From Rhizobium sp. BG4 (GTDB taxonomy: Bacteria; Pseudomonadota; Alphaproteobacteria; Rhizobiales; Rhizobiaceae): a stretch of DNA of 64,000 nucleotides. The stretch lies in assembly GCF_016864575.1 (NCBI RefSeq), contig NZ_CP044125.1, forward strand, positions 3,888,001 to 3,952,000, written 5' to 3'. The notes beneath the pieces were generated by a model, which worked only from the letters and a program-made list of their open reading frames with translations, searched no databases and had not been told where the DNA came from. How positions within the stretch are numbered: the stretch's first letter is position 1; each line of letters begins with the position of its first letter. The translations under genes were made by a program, and so were the position numbers. Below, one piece after another: positions 26,310 through 35,278 of the stretch.

Positions 26310-27284
26310 TCAGCCGTGGCCGGCGAACACTTCCTGCATTCTCTTGAGTTCGGGAAGCCTGATAGAGGCTTCCTCGTAGCCGCGCTCGATTGCTTCACCG
26401 GCGCGATGGAACTCGGACAGCCCGATATCGCTGAGCCGCGGATGCAGCGAAATGTCCGGCGGATCGCCGGCGAGGCGGGCGCGTGAAATCCTGTCCTGGA
26501 TGATGTTGAATGCCTGGACCATGACGCCGGTCATGCCGAGGCGCGTATAGGGCGTTTCCTCGCGCTTCTGCACTTCCTGTGCCGTCAGCCCGGCATTGTG
26601 CTTGACGACGGCCGAGCGGCCGAAGAGGTCGTAATTCAGGTTCACGGCGCAGACCAGCGGCTGCTCGTAGCTGCGGCAGACGGAGACCGGGACGGGATTG
26701 ACAAGCGCGCCGTCGACCAGCGTACGGTTGTTGCTGCGGATCGGCTCGAAGATGCCGGGCAGGGCGTAGGAAGCGCGTAGCGCCGTGATCAGCGAACCGT
26801 TGGAGATCCAGACCTCGTGGCCGGTATTGACCTCTGCCGCGACGGCGACGAAGGGTCGGTCGAGATCCTCGATATTCAGCCCTTCCAGATGCTCGGCCAT
26901 GCGCTTCGTCAGCCGCATGCCGCCGAACAGGCCGCTGCCGCCGATCGTCAGATCGAGCAGGCTGGCGATGCGGCGCATGGTGAGCGAGCGGGCGAATTCC
27001 TCGAGCTCGTCGAGCTTTCCGGCGAGATAGCAGCCGCCGACAAGGGCGCCGATCGAGGTGCCCGCGATCATGCCGATTTCGATCCCGGCTTCATCGAGCG
27101 CGCGCAGCACGCCGATATGGGCCCAGCCGCGCGCAGCACCGCCGCCGAGCGCGAGAGCGATCTTGGCTTTCTTCTGGGGCAGGGGCGAGATAGGCGGAAC
27201 GGTCATGTCGGGCAATGTGGAAGATGCACCGGAATCGGATGTGCCAGCCTCAGAGCCTTGACGGTGCAAACTCCAGTTCAGCAT
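26310..27284 (-). CDS. Patatin-like phospholipase
   Basis: A 324-residue patatin-family lipid hydrolase. Seen are the oxyanion loop LALGGGAARGWAHIGVL, the nucleophile elbow GTSIGALVGG and the catalytic Asp in LVDGALVNPVPV, i.e. a Ser-Asp dyad. RssA/NTE-type bacterial relatives are cytosolic or membrane-attached. The start at 27284 follows GGAGGAGG; an earlier in-frame ATG at 27374 is less likely. It follows hisI by 117 bases on the same strand. Confidence 0.9.
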   Translation of the reverse strand: MLNWSLHRQGSEAGTSDSGASSTLPDMTVPPISPLPQKKAKIALALGGGAARGWAHIGVLRALDEAGIEIGMIAGTSIGALVGGCYLAGKLDELEEFARSLTMRRIASLLDLTIGGSGLFGGMRLTKRMAEHLEGLNIEDLDRPFVAVAAEVNTGHEVWISNGSLITALRASYALPGIFEPIRSNNRTLVDGALVNPVPVSVCRSYEQPLVCAVNLNYDLFGRSAVVKHNAGLTAQEVQKREETPYTRLGMTGVMVQAFNIIQDRISRARLAGDPPDISLHPRLSDIGLSEFHRAGEAIERGYEEASIRLPELKRMQEVFAGHG

Positions 27285-27401
27285 GGCGTGCCTCCTCCCG
27301 GCAGAACACTGTGGTCTTCTAACTGTGTCCCTCTTCCCTTTCCAAATCGTATATAGCGGGCGAAACTGACCCAATAAGAGGCAAAATGCCCCAGTTTTGC
27401 G

Positions 27402-27854
27402 CTATTTCTTGTAGACGTCAGCCGGGTCGAAATGGCGCTCGTCATCGACGATGTCGAGCATCGGCTTTCCATCCTGCAGCGATACGGTGCGGTAAAAACA
27501 GGAACGGCGGCCAGTATGGCATGTCGCGTCGTGACCGGCGACCTCTACTTTCAGCCAGATGGCATCCTGATCGCAATCGGTACGGATTTCCCTGACCGTC
27601 TGGACATTGCCGGACGTTTCGCCCTTCAGCCAGAGCTTGCCGCGCGAGCGGCTGAAATAGTGGGCCTTGCCGGTCTGGATGGTCAGCGCCAGCGCCTGGG
27701 CGTTCATATGCGCCACCATCAGCAGCTCGCCGTCGTTGATGTCCGTGACGATGGCGGTGATCAGGCCGCGATCGTCGAAGCGCGGGGTGAAGTCCCCCGC
27801 GTCCTCGAGCTCGGATTTGTCGTCTGAAGGCGTGTTGAAGGCGAAGGGCGTCAT
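27402..27854 (-). CDS. hisI: Phosphoribosyl-AMP cyclohydrolase
   Basis: A 150-residue single-domain HisI, without the HisE part, as usual in alphaproteobacteria. It opens the adenine ring of phosphoribosyl-AMP in histidine synthesis. The metal and catalytic motifs are RTDCDQDAIWLKVE and HTGRRSCFYR. The start at 27854 (MTPFAFN) is the family start; the frame stays open further upstream into folE but there it is a shadow. It starts 26 bases after the folE stop. Confidence 0.94.
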   Translation of the reverse strand: MTPFAFNTPSDDKSELEDAGDFTPRFDDRGLITAIVTDINDGELLMVAHMNAQALALTIQTGKAHYFSRSRGKLWLKGETSGNVQTVREIRTDCDQDAIWLKVEVAGHDATCHTGRRSCFYRTVSLQDGKPMLDIVDDERHFDPADVYKK

Positions 27855-27880
27855 CGATCGGCTCTCTCTATGGAGCCGGA

Positions 27881-28495
27881 TCAGCGGCCCCGTACCATGG
27901 ACATGAATCGCGCCTGTTCGGCGGGCTCGGACTTGAAGGTCCCAGTAAAGGTTGTCGTCAATGTGGTCGAACCCTGCTTCTGCACACCGCGCATCGCCAT
28001 GCACATATGTTCGGCTTCGATCATGACCGCGACACCGCGCGGACGGAGCGTTTCGTCGATCGCTTTCGATATCTGCGCCGTCATGGTTTCCTGGGTCTGT
28101 AGGCGGCGGCCGAAGATCTCGACGGTGCGGGCGATCTTCGAGAGACCGAGCACCTTGCCGTCGGGCAGGTAGGCCACATGCGCCTTGCCGATGATCGGCA
28201 CCATGTGATGTTCGCAATGCGAGAAGAACGGAATGTCCTTCACCAGCACCATGTCGTCATAGCCGGCAACCTCCTCGAAGGTGCGGCCGAGGACGTCTTC
28301 GGCGTCCATGTCATAGCCGGCGAAGAGTTCACGATAGGCCTTGGCGACACGCGCGGGGGTGTCGAGCAGACCTTCGCGCGCCGGATCGTCGCCCGCCCAG
28401 CGGAGCAGGGTGCGGACGGCCTCTTCGGCTTCCTTTTGGGTGGGGCGGTTGGAATCGCGGCTGTTGTTCGGAAAATTCTTTACGATGGCGTCCAT
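27881..28495 (-). CDS. folE: GTP cyclohydrolase I
   Basis: A 204-residue type IA GTP cyclohydrolase. It turns GTP into dihydroneopterin triphosphate, the first step of folate (and preQ) synthesis. Zinc ligands are in FFSHCEHHMVP and EAEHMCMAMRG, with the nucleotide motif GLSKIARTVEIFGRRLQTQE between. The start at 28495 has CAGGAG at good spacing. The frame is open to 28678 and would add 61 Pro/Lys-rich residues without family resemblance; I leave these out. Upstream of hisI in a likely two-gene transcript. Confidence 0.95.
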   Translation of the reverse strand: MDAIVKNFPNNSRDSNRPTQKEAEEAVRTLLRWAGDDPAREGLLDTPARVAKAYRELFAGYDMDAEDVLGRTFEEVAGYDDMVLVKDIPFFSHCEHHMVPIIGKAHVAYLPDGKVLGLSKIARTVEIFGRRLQTQETMTAQISKAIDETLRPRGVAVMIEAEHMCMAMRGVQKQGSTTLTTTFTGTFKSEPAEQARFMSMVRGR

Positions 28496-28796
28496 ACTGT
28501 TCAAGTCTCCTGATCCGCTGTCATGCGGACCCGTCTTCGGACTCGCCACTGGTATTCCCTTCAGGAATTTTTGCACCTTTGGCAGGCTCCGGGGCTTTCG
28601 GGGCGATGGCCCTTCCGGCACGGTTTCCCAATCAAACTTACCGGGGGCCATTGCATTTTCATGGCCCTCGAACGACATACATATAGGAAGACAGCGTCTT
28701 CATGTAAGTATCCTAACACGACACGGTGTGTTTTTTGTTTAAGATACAATGGCCACCAAGCGAGCCGGTCCGCAGAACTCTGGAGCGGAATTGATC
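28496..28796. other. 301-bp intergenic region between divergent folE and the Fe-S scaffold gene
   Basis: No separate gene is seen, although the folE frame stays open to 28678. It must hold both promoters. A perfect short dyad GAAGAC-AGC-GTCTTC lies at 28687-28701, and an AT-rich stretch (TTTTTTGTTTAAGATAC) at about 28731-28747. The role of the dyad is unknown. Confidence 0.45.
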
Positions 28797-29243
28797 ATGG
28801 ACGAGATCTACAACAGCAAAATCCTCGAATTTGCGGGCAATATTCCGCGTATCGGCAGTCTCGATGATGCCGATGCCAGCGCCCAGGCACATTCGAAGCT
28901 CTGTGGTTCCAAGGTGAAGATCTGGCTGAAGATGGACGGCGATACCGTCAGCGACTTCGCCCATGACGTCAAAGCCTGCGCCCTCGGCCAGGCATCCTCA
29001 TCGGTGATGGCGCGCCATGTTGTCGGCGCCACTGCCGCCGAGTTGCGCAAGGCGCGCGAGGACATGCTCGCCATGCTGAAGGCTGACGGCGAGGGGCCAG
29101 AGGGCCGTTTCGAGGAGATGCGCTACCTGCGCCCGGTCAAGGACTACAAGGCCCGCCACGCCTCCACCATGCTCACCTTCGATGCCGTCGTCGATGCGAT
29201 CGGCCAGATCGAAGCGAAGCGCGCCGAGATGGCGGACGCCTGA
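28797..29243 (+). CDS. NifU/IscU-like iron-sulfur cluster scaffold protein
   Basis: A 148-residue protein related to the N-terminal U-type scaffold domain. Two of the three cluster cysteines are present, Cys36 (KLCGSKV) and Cys61 (KACALGQASSS), but the third position reads RHASTML, with Ala122 where a Cys is expected. It may bind a cluster with another ligand or serve in transfer only. The ATG at 28797 follows GGAGCGG; an earlier ATG at 28749 is weaker. It precedes yidD closely (4-base gap), likely one operon. Confidence 0.85.
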   Translation: MDEIYNSKILEFAGNIPRIGSLDDADASAQAHSKLCGSKVKIWLKMDGDTVSDFAHDVKACALGQASSSVMARHVVGATAAELRKAREDMLAMLKADGEGPEGRFEEMRYLRPVKDYKARHASTMLTFDAVVDAIGQIEAKRAEMADA

Positions 29244-29247
29244 GCCA

Positions 29248-29643
29248 ATGTGCGAATTCTGCGCCCTTCAGCATGATGATGAAGACGAAGGCGGTGCCGC
29301 GGCGCGGCCGCCGAAGGCCAAGCGCTTTTCGCGAAATTACTCCGGCAGCTTTTCGAAGACGCCCGGCCGGCTGTTCGGCATGGGCTTCATCCGGCTCTAC
29401 CAGCTGACGCTTTCAGGCTTCATCGGCAATTCCTGCCGGCATATTCCGACCTGCTCCGAATATGGCTACGAGGCTGTCGCGCGGCATGGGCTGTGGGCCG
29501 GCGGATGGATGACGCTGTTTCGCGTCGGGCGTTGCGGCCCGGGCGGCACGAGCGGGCTCGACCCGGTGCCCGAGGCGCTTGAGACGCGGTTCCATTGGTG
29601 GACGCCGTGGCGCTACCTGGTGTTTGGCCGGAAGGCCGCATGA
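29248..29643 (+). CDS. yidD: Membrane protein insertion efficiency factor
   Basis: A 131-residue YidD. The core has LTLSGFIGNSCRHIPTCSEYGYEA with the family's two cysteines and RVGRCGPGGTSGLDPVP. It is a small peripheral inner-membrane protein that helps YidC insert proteins. The N-terminal 45 residues are an extra polar extension with CEFC, absent from the short E. coli form. It overlaps the following DUF1697 gene by 4 bases (ATGA). Confidence 0.93.
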   Translation: MCEFCALQHDDEDEGGAAARPPKAKRFSRNYSGSFSKTPGRLFGMGFIRLYQLTLSGFIGNSCRHIPTCSEYGYEAVARHGLWAGGWMTLFRVGRCGPGGTSGLDPVPEALETRFHWWTPWRYLVFGRKAA

Positions 29644-30164
29644 CGACTTATGTCGCGCTGCTGCACAGCATTGTCATCGCGCCCGGCAGGCGGGTGGTGA
29701 TGGCGAATTTGCGCGACATGGCATCCTCGCTCGGCTACCGCAATCCACGCACGCTGGTTTCGACCGGCAATATCATCTTCGAAACGCCGGAGTCACCGAT
29801 CGGTGAGATTGAAACCAAGCTCGAGGCCGCATTTCGCGAAAGGTACGGCAAACCGGTCGATATCATAGCGCGGACCGGCACAAGCTGGCAGCGGCTGGCG
29901 CGATCGAACCCGTTTCCTGACGGCGAGGGCAGCCAGGTGATCATCCGGGTGATGCGCACAGCGCTTGAGCGGCCGGCATTCGAAAAGCTGAAGCCCTATG
30001 CCGATCCGAGCCAGCGGCTGGCGCTTATCCATGGCGATCTGTGGATCGATTTTGCCGGCAAGCCGAGTGAATGGAAGCTGTTGTCGGCGCTGACGACCAA
30101 GCGGATGGGCGTCGGGACGCTGCGCAACTGGAATACCGTCCGCGGTCTCGCCGAGATGCTCTGA
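29640..30164 (+). CDS. DUF1697 family protein
   Basis: A 174-residue protein starting MTTYVALLHSIVI, with MANLRDMASSLGYRNPRTLVSTGNIIFET, the recognisable start of DUF1697 proteins, and ending TLRNWNTVRGLAEML, also typical. Function unknown. It overlaps the yidD stop by 4 bases, so it is translationally coupled with yidD. Confidence 0.88.
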   Translation: MTTYVALLHSIVIAPGRRVVMANLRDMASSLGYRNPRTLVSTGNIIFETPESPIGEIETKLEAAFRERYGKPVDIIARTGTSWQRLARSNPFPDGEGSQVIIRVMRTALERPAFEKLKPYADPSQRLALIHGDLWIDFAGKPSEWKLLSALTTKRMGVGTLRNWNTVRGLAEML

Positions 30165-30292
30165 AGAGCCGGCTTATCCTTTACTAAAAGACCAAATCCG
30201 ACTATCACGCGGCAGCGCTTGCGTACGGACGCTTTCGCTTCATTTGCAACCACCCGCATTCGTTGGCGGGACTGGACAAGGAGAATATCGAT

Positions 30293-32299
30293 ATGTCCCA
30301 ATCCGTTTCCCTGACTTTCCCCGATGGCAATGTGCGCGAGTTCGCGGCCGGTACGACCGGTAAGGACGTTGCCGAATCCATTTCCAAGTCGCTGGCCAAG
30401 AAGTCTGTCGCGATCGCGATCGACGGCGTTGTGCGCGACCTGTCCGATCCCGTCGTCGACGGCAAGATCGAGATCATCACACGCAGCGATGAGCGCGCGC
30501 TGGAGCTGATCCGCCACGATGCCGCCCACGTCATGGCCGAAGCCGTGCAGGAGCTCTGGCCCGGCACGCAGGTCACCATAGGTCCGGTGATCGAGAACGG
30601 CTTCTATTACGACTTCGCCAAGAACGAGCCCTTCACGCCTGATGATCTGCCGAAGATCGAAAAGAAGATGAAGGAGATCATCGCTCGCAACGCGCCCTTC
30701 ACAAAGCAGGTCTGGTCGCGTGAAAAGGCCAAGGAAGTATTTGCCGCCAAGGGCGAGCAGTACAAGGTCGAGCTCGTCGATGCGATCCCCGAAGGCCAGG
30801 ATCTGAAGATCTATTATCAGGGCGACTGGTTCGACCTCTGCCGCGGCCCGCATATGGCGTCGACCGGTCAGATCGGCACGGCCTTCAAGTTGATGAAGGT
30901 TGCCGGTGCCTACTGGCGCGGTGACAGCAACAACGCCATGTTGTCGCGCATCTACGGCACGGCTTTCGCCGAGCAGTCGGAACTCGACAACTACCTGCAT
31001 ATCCTCGCCGAAGCCGAGAAGCGCGACCACCGCAAGCTCGGCCGCGAAATGGACCTGTTCCATTTCCAGGAAGAGGGTCCAGGCGTGGTTTTCTGGCATG
31101 GCAAGGGCTGGCGGATGTTCCAGTCGCTGACCGCCTATATGCGCCGCCGCCTGGCCGGCACCTATGAAGAGGTCAACGCGCCGCAGGTTCTCGATGCCTC
31201 GCTCTGGGAGACTTCCGGTCACTGGGGCTGGTACCAGGAGAACATGTTTGCGGTGAAGTCGGCCTATGCCTTCACGCATCCCGAGGACAAGGAAGCGGAT
31301 AACCGCATCTTCGCGCTGAAGCCGATGAACTGCCCGGGTCACGTGCAGATCTTCAAGCACGGCCTGAAGTCCTACCGCGAGCTGCCGATCCGCCTTGCCG
31401 AGTTCGGCAACGTGCACCGTTACGAGGCCTCGGGCGCTCTGCATGGCCTGATGCGCGTGCGCGGCTTCACGCAGGACGACGCGCATGTGTTCTGCACCGA
31501 CGAGCAGATGGCGGCGGAATGCCTGCGCATCAACGACCTGATCCTCTCGGTCTACGAGGACTTCGGCTTCAAGGAGATCGTCGTCAAGCTCTCCACCCGT
31601 CCGGAAAAGCGCGTCGGCACCGATGCCCTCTGGGATCGCGCCGAAAGCGTGATGATGGACGTGCTGAAGACGATCGAGGCGCAGTCCGAGGGCCGCATCA
31701 AAACCGGCATCCTGCCGGGCGAGGGCGCCTTCTACGGTCCGAAGTTCGAATATACCCTGAAGGACGCCATCGGCCGTGAATGGCAGTGCGGCACGACGCA
31801 GGTCGACTTCAACCTGCCGGAACGCTTCGGTGCCTTCTACATCGACAGCAATTCGGAGAAGACGCAGCCGGTCATGATCCATCGCGCCATCTGCGGCTCG
31901 ATGGAGCGCTTCCTCGGCATCCTGATCGAGAACTTCGCCGGTCATATGCCGCTCTGGATCGCGCCGCAGCAGATCGTCGTGGCGACCATCACCTCGGAAG
32001 CCGATGGCTACGGCCAGGAAGTTGCCGATGCGCTGCGTGACGCTGGTCTGAACGTATCGACCGACTTCCGTAACGAGAAGATCAACTACAAGGTCCGCGA
32101 ACATTCCGTTACGAAGGTTCCTGTGATCATCGTCTGCGGCAAGAAGGAAGCGGAAGAGCGCACCGTCAACATCCGCCGTCTCGGCAGCCAGGAACAGACC
32201 TCGATGACGCTCGATGCGGCGATCGAAAGCCTGACCTGGGAAGCGACGCCGCCGGATGTGCGCCGCAAGATCGAAGCGAAGAAGGCCAAGGCTGCCTGA
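30293..32299 (+). CDS. thrS: Threonyl-tRNA synthetase
   Basis: A 668-residue class II aminoacyl-tRNA synthetase in four parts: N-terminal TGS domain (VSLTFPDGNVREFAAGTTG), editing/SAD domain with RHDAAHVMAEA, catalytic core (ALKPMNCPGHV, motif 2 FGNVHRYEASGALHGLMRVRG is split over residues 370-392, motif 3 IHRAICGSMERFLGIL) and C-terminal anticodon-binding domain (QIVVATI). The zinc ligands Cys/His/His are in place. AAGGAG precedes the ATG at 30293. The 128-base leader shows no T-box, as expected in this group. Confidence 0.97.
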   Translation: MSQSVSLTFPDGNVREFAAGTTGKDVAESISKSLAKKSVAIAIDGVVRDLSDPVVDGKIEIITRSDERALELIRHDAAHVMAEAVQELWPGTQVTIGPVIENGFYYDFAKNEPFTPDDLPKIEKKMKEIIARNAPFTKQVWSREKAKEVFAAKGEQYKVELVDAIPEGQDLKIYYQGDWFDLCRGPHMASTGQIGTAFKLMKVAGAYWRGDSNNAMLSRIYGTAFAEQSELDNYLHILAEAEKRDHRKLGREMDLFHFQEEGPGVVFWHGKGWRMFQSLTAYMRRRLAGTYEEVNAPQVLDASLWETSGHWGWYQENMFAVKSAYAFTHPEDKEADNRIFALKPMNCPGHVQIFKHGLKSYRELPIRLAEFGNVHRYEASGALHGLMRVRGFTQDDAHVFCTDEQMAAECLRINDLILSVYEDFGFKEIVVKLSTRPEKRVGTDALWDRAESVMMDVLKTIEAQSEGRIKTGILPGEGAFYGPKFEYTLKDAIGREWQCGTTQVDFNLPERFGAFYIDSNSEKTQPVMIHRAICGSMERFLGILIENFAGHMPLWIAPQQIVVATITSEADGYGQEVADALRDAGLNVSTDFRNEKINYKVREHSVTKVPVIIVCGKKEAEERTVNIRRLGSQEQTSMTLDAAIESLTWEATPPDVRRKIEAKKAKAA

Positions 32300-32327
32300 T
32301 CGCTTCCGGTTGAAGCAAACAGATGAA

Positions 32328-32362
32328 AAAGGGGCGGCGCTCGCGAGAGGGCCGCCCCTTTG
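32328..32362. terminator. Terminator between thrS and a convergent small gene
   Basis: AAAGGGGCGGC (32328-32338) pairs with GCCGCCCCTTT (32350-32360) over an 11-base loop, followed by GATTTTC. Placed 28 bases after the thrS stop; the A-run on the left also fits termination from the other side. Confidence 0.8.
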
Positions 32363-32366
32363 ATTT

Positions 32367-32579
32367 TCATATTCCGAGAATGGTGACGCTTGGCGGCGTG
32401 AAATCCTTGATCCCCAACTTCGGCCAATCGCATTTGCGGTCAAACTTGGCCTTCGATACCGTCCGCATGCATTTCGGGTCGGTCTTGAAGGCATATCCGG
32501 GCAAACTGACGTACTTGACACTCGGCGCACAGAGCGCGAGCGCGATACACATCGTCAATGCCGCGCAGATGGTCCGCAT
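32367..32579 (-). CDS. Small secreted cysteine-containing protein
   Basis: A 70-residue protein with a signal peptide-like start (residues 1-18, MRTICAALTMCIALALCA) and two cysteines in the mature part (DPKCMRT and DRKCDWP), 12 residues apart, which may pair. A very strong AAGGAGGTG ribosome site supports it. No family recognised. It sits alone between the thrS terminator and a divergent region. Confidence 0.65.
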   Translation of the reverse strand: MRTICAALTMCIALALCAPSVKYVSLPGYAFKTDPKCMRTVSKAKFDRKCDWPKLGIKDFTPPSVTILGI

Positions 32580-32761
32580 GGGACACCTCCTTCGTTCGGC
32601 ATGACTTCTCGATACGGAACCCCTCCGTACGCGCAACCATCGCATGTCCGGATACAGGCTTCTATTCGCCTAATCGGATGCGGCGACGCGGGGCGCGGGC
32701 TATGCGCTGATCATCGGGATGGGCGAGGGGAATGCTCCGTTCAGACGAGGCAAACGGCAGG

Positions 32762-33862
32762 TCAGTCGGCGTCTGCGCCGTCCGATCCGCTGCTCGGAAC
32801 GAGCTGGTCGTAGGACGGGAGCGGTGCCTGGGCGGAGTTCTGTGGCGGTTCGCCCGCAGCCGCCGGCTGCGGCTCGGGCTGGACGGTGGTCGCAGCGCTA
32901 TCCGGCTCCTGCGGCTGAACGTCCTTCATGAGAACTTCGACATCGGTATTCTTGCCGGCTGCGACCTTGAAGTCGCGCTGGTAGATCTTGTCCTTGTTGC
33001 GGGCGACGGCGGAATATTCGCCTTCAGCTAGAACCATCGTTGGGAAGGCGCTGACGCTTTCGCCGACGCTGTCGCCGGCCGCCGTCAGGATCGACCAGGC
33101 GGTATCGGCGATCGCTTCGCCACCGGCTTCGGAGACGAGCTTGAAGGTGATCTGCGCCGCGCGGTGCTGGATCGTCGCTTCGGTCAGCTTGCCGGCTTCG
33201 ACCTGGATGTCGGCGCGGATGACGGCATTGACGTCACCATATTCGGAGACGACGTGATAGGTGCCGGCATTGAGGCGCACGACGGTGTTCGGCGAGACGT
33301 CGGCCATGACGAGGCCGCGCTCGCCGTCGTCGCGCACTTCCGAGGAATAGATCGAGAAGCTCAATTGCTCCGGCCGGATACGGACATCGGAACCGGAGAC
33401 GGCGTTGAGCAGCAGGCCACCGGCATCGAGCACCATGACCTGCTTGTCGACGGCGCCGCTATCGGGAACGTTGACCTTCTTGGTGACACCGGCGCGGCCG
33501 AAGGAGACGTTGACGAAATAGTCGCCGGGCGCGAGCTGGAAGGCGGCCGAGCCGCCCTTGGCGCTGGCGATCAGCGGCAGCTTGCCATCAGCGCCGGCAA
33601 TCGGGCTGAAGACATACCAGGAAAGACCGTCCTCGACCGGCTGGCCGTCGGCTGTCAGCTTGGCCTCCATCGGCACTTCATGCAGCAGGGCGCCCGGAGG
33701 CGTCGTGCCCGGCGCGATGAAGGCGTTGAGCTTCGGCATCTTGGACGTCGTGTCGAGCTGCTTGAAGTCCTTGAACGCTTCCTGCGCGCCTGCCGAAAAC
33801 GGCGAGGCGATCACCAGTGCGAGCGCAAGGGCGAGCCGCGCGAAGGGCAAAATGCCGGTCAT
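32762..33862 (-). CDS. Exported beta-rich protein of unknown function
   Basis: A 366-residue protein with a Sec signal peptide (residues 1-26, ending FSAGAQ). The body is built of repeated beta-strand units with the pattern 'LAPGDYFVNVSFG', 'LNAGTYHVVSEYG' and 'LAEGEYSAVARNKD', suggesting three or four Ig-like/carboxypeptidase-regulatory-like modules. The last 45 residues are rich in Pro, Gln and Ala. The start at 33862 has CAGGAAAC before it. Periplasmic or surface role likely; function unknown. Confidence 0.75.
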   Translation of the reverse strand: MTGILPFARLALALALVIASPFSAGAQEAFKDFKQLDTTSKMPKLNAFIAPGTTPPGALLHEVPMEAKLTADGQPVEDGLSWYVFSPIAGADGKLPLIASAKGGSAAFQLAPGDYFVNVSFGRAGVTKKVNVPDSGAVDKQVMVLDAGGLLLNAVSGSDVRIRPEQLSFSIYSSEVRDDGERGLVMADVSPNTVVRLNAGTYHVVSEYGDVNAVIRADIQVEAGKLTEATIQHRAAQITFKLVSEAGGEAIADTAWSILTAAGDSVGESVSAFPTMVLAEGEYSAVARNKDKIYQRDFKVAAGKNTDVEVLMKDVQPQEPDSAATTVQPEPQPAAAGEPPQNSAQAPLPSYDQLVPSSGSDGADAD

Positions 33863-33975
33863 GTGTTTCCTGGACAGATTGACTTTAGAAATCACAGGGG
33901 CCACTTCAAGACCAACCCGATGGCAAATTCAAGACCCATCCCCCTCGCTGTCCCGAAATTGAAAGTTTCTCCCGC

Positions 33976-34560
33976 ATGAAATCCGATATCAAGCTGATCG
34001 ATTACCTCAACGTGCGCCGCTCCATCCCCGCGTTCCAGATGTGCGAGCCGGGTCCCGAGAAGGCCGAGATCGAGGAAATCCTCCGCCTGTCGTCGCGCGT
34101 TCCCGATCACGGCAAGCTCGCCCCCTGGCGCTTCATCGTCTATCGCGGCGAAGAGCGGGTGCGGATCGGCGAGGAGCTTCTGAAGCTCGCGCTGGAAGCC
34201 AAGCCTGATCTCTCCGACGAAATGATCCAGGTCGAGCGGACGCGCTTCACGCGCGCTCCTGTTGTCGTCGCGATCGTCAGCAAGGCAGGCCCGCATTTCA
34301 AGATCCCTGAATGGGAACAGGTGATGTCGGCGGGCGCACTTTGCCTCAACGTGATCTTCGCCGCCAATGCGCATGGCTGGGTGGCGAACTGGCTGACGGA
34401 ATGGTTTGCCTTCGACGAGCGCGCCTATCCGCTGCTCGGCGTCCAGCCGGGCGAGAAGATCGCCGGCTTCATTCATATGGGCTCGTCCGAGTTTCCGCCG
34501 GTCGAGCGGCCGCGTCCGGAACTGACCGAGACCGTCACCTGGGTCGGCGGAGACGCGTGA
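33976..34560 (+). CDS. Nitroreductase-family flavoprotein
   Basis: A 194-residue nitroreductase-like protein. The N-terminal FMN-binding motif is NVRRSIPAFQ, followed by RLSSRVPDHGKLAPWRF, the core IRRTR-like segment is RFTRAPVVVAIVS, and the C-terminal loop reads GFIHMGS. Members reduce nitro or quinone compounds with NAD(P)H and FMN; the substrate is unknown. Its stop overlaps the ATG of a flavin-reductase-like gene, so the two are coupled and may share flavin chemistry. Confidence 0.88.
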   Translation: MKSDIKLIDYLNVRRSIPAFQMCEPGPEKAEIEEILRLSSRVPDHGKLAPWRFIVYRGEERVRIGEELLKLALEAKPDLSDEMIQVERTRFTRAPVVVAIVSKAGPHFKIPEWEQVMSAGALCLNVIFAANAHGWVANWLTEWFAFDERAYPLLGVQPGEKIAGFIHMGSSEFPPVERPRPELTETVTWVGGDA

Positions 34561-35165
34561 TGTTCTACCCCACCGACACCAACAAGCATGGGCTGGCGCA
34601 CGATCCCTTCAAGGCGATCGTGGCGCCGCGGCCGATCGGCTGGATCGGCACCAAGGGCACCGATGGTTCGCTGAACCTCGGCCCGTATTCCTTCTTCAAC
34701 GCGATTTCGGATCGCCCGAAGCTGGTGATGTTTTCATCGAGCGGCCGCAAGCACAGCCAGCAGAACGCGCGCGAGACCGGCGTCTTCACCTGCAGCTTCG
34801 TCAGCCGCAATCTCGTCGACCAGATGAACCTGTCGTCCGCGACCGTACCTTATGGTGTCAACGAGTTCGAATTCTCCGGGCTGACGGCCAAGCAGGGGGA
34901 GATCGTCGACGCGCCCTATGTCGCCGAGGCATTTGCCGTCCTGGAGTGCAAGGTGACCGAGATCATCGAGCCGAGGGGCCTGTCCGGTGAGCCCTCCGAG
35001 AATGTCATGGTGATCGGCGAAGTCGTCGGCATCCACATCGATGAGACGATCATCCGCGAGGGCCGTCTCGACATGGCGATCGCCCGGCCGGTAGCCCGCA
35101 TGGGCTATATGGACTACGCAGAAGGCAGCGACGTCTTCGAACTCATCCGCCCCAAGACGCCCTGA
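34560..35165 (+). CDS. Flavin reductase-like FMN-binding protein
   Basis: A 201-residue flavoredoxin/flavin-reductase fold protein: IVAPRPIGWIGTKGTDGSLNLGPYSFFNAI at residues 20-49 is the FMN-binding N-terminus of this family, with RDTGVFTCSF-like and VMVIGEVVGIHID strands further on. These proteins either reduce FMN for a partner monooxygenase or hold it as an electron carrier. The ATG at 34560 uses the last A of the nitroreductase stop codon (TGATG). Confidence 0.87.
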   Translation: MFYPTDTNKHGLAHDPFKAIVAPRPIGWIGTKGTDGSLNLGPYSFFNAISDRPKLVMFSSSGRKHSQQNARETGVFTCSFVSRNLVDQMNLSSATVPYGVNEFEFSGLTAKQGEIVDAPYVAEAFAVLECKVTEIIEPRGLSGEPSENVMVIGEVVGIHIDETIIREGRLDMAIARPVARMGYMDYAEGSDVFELIRPKTP

Positions 35166-35278
35166 CGCGGCCTGCGCAAGGGTTAATGAATATGGTGAAC
35201 CAATCATAAACCATTTGCCGGTAGCGTTCTCAGAACAAGAGGAACGTGAAGGAATCACGTTCCGCAGACTGGGGCGTA

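Noticed and set aside
28496..28678. N-terminal extension of folE
   Set aside because: The frame is open, but the added 61 residues are Pro/Lys-rich and unlike FolE, and a good ribosome site lies before the ATG at 28495.
28687..28701. GAAGAC-AGC-GTCTTC as an iron or stress operator
   Set aside because: It is a perfect short dyad, but matches no known box I can name and chance is not excluded; kept only as a note in the intergenic entry.
30165..30292. T-box or other riboswitch in the thrS leader
   Set aside because: No T-box sequence (TGGNACC-type) or specifier stem is visible, and T-boxes are not expected in this group.
29996..32530. An 844-residue open frame antisense to thrS
   Set aside because: Covers a universally conserved tRNA synthetase on the other strand; the composition is that of a shadow frame.
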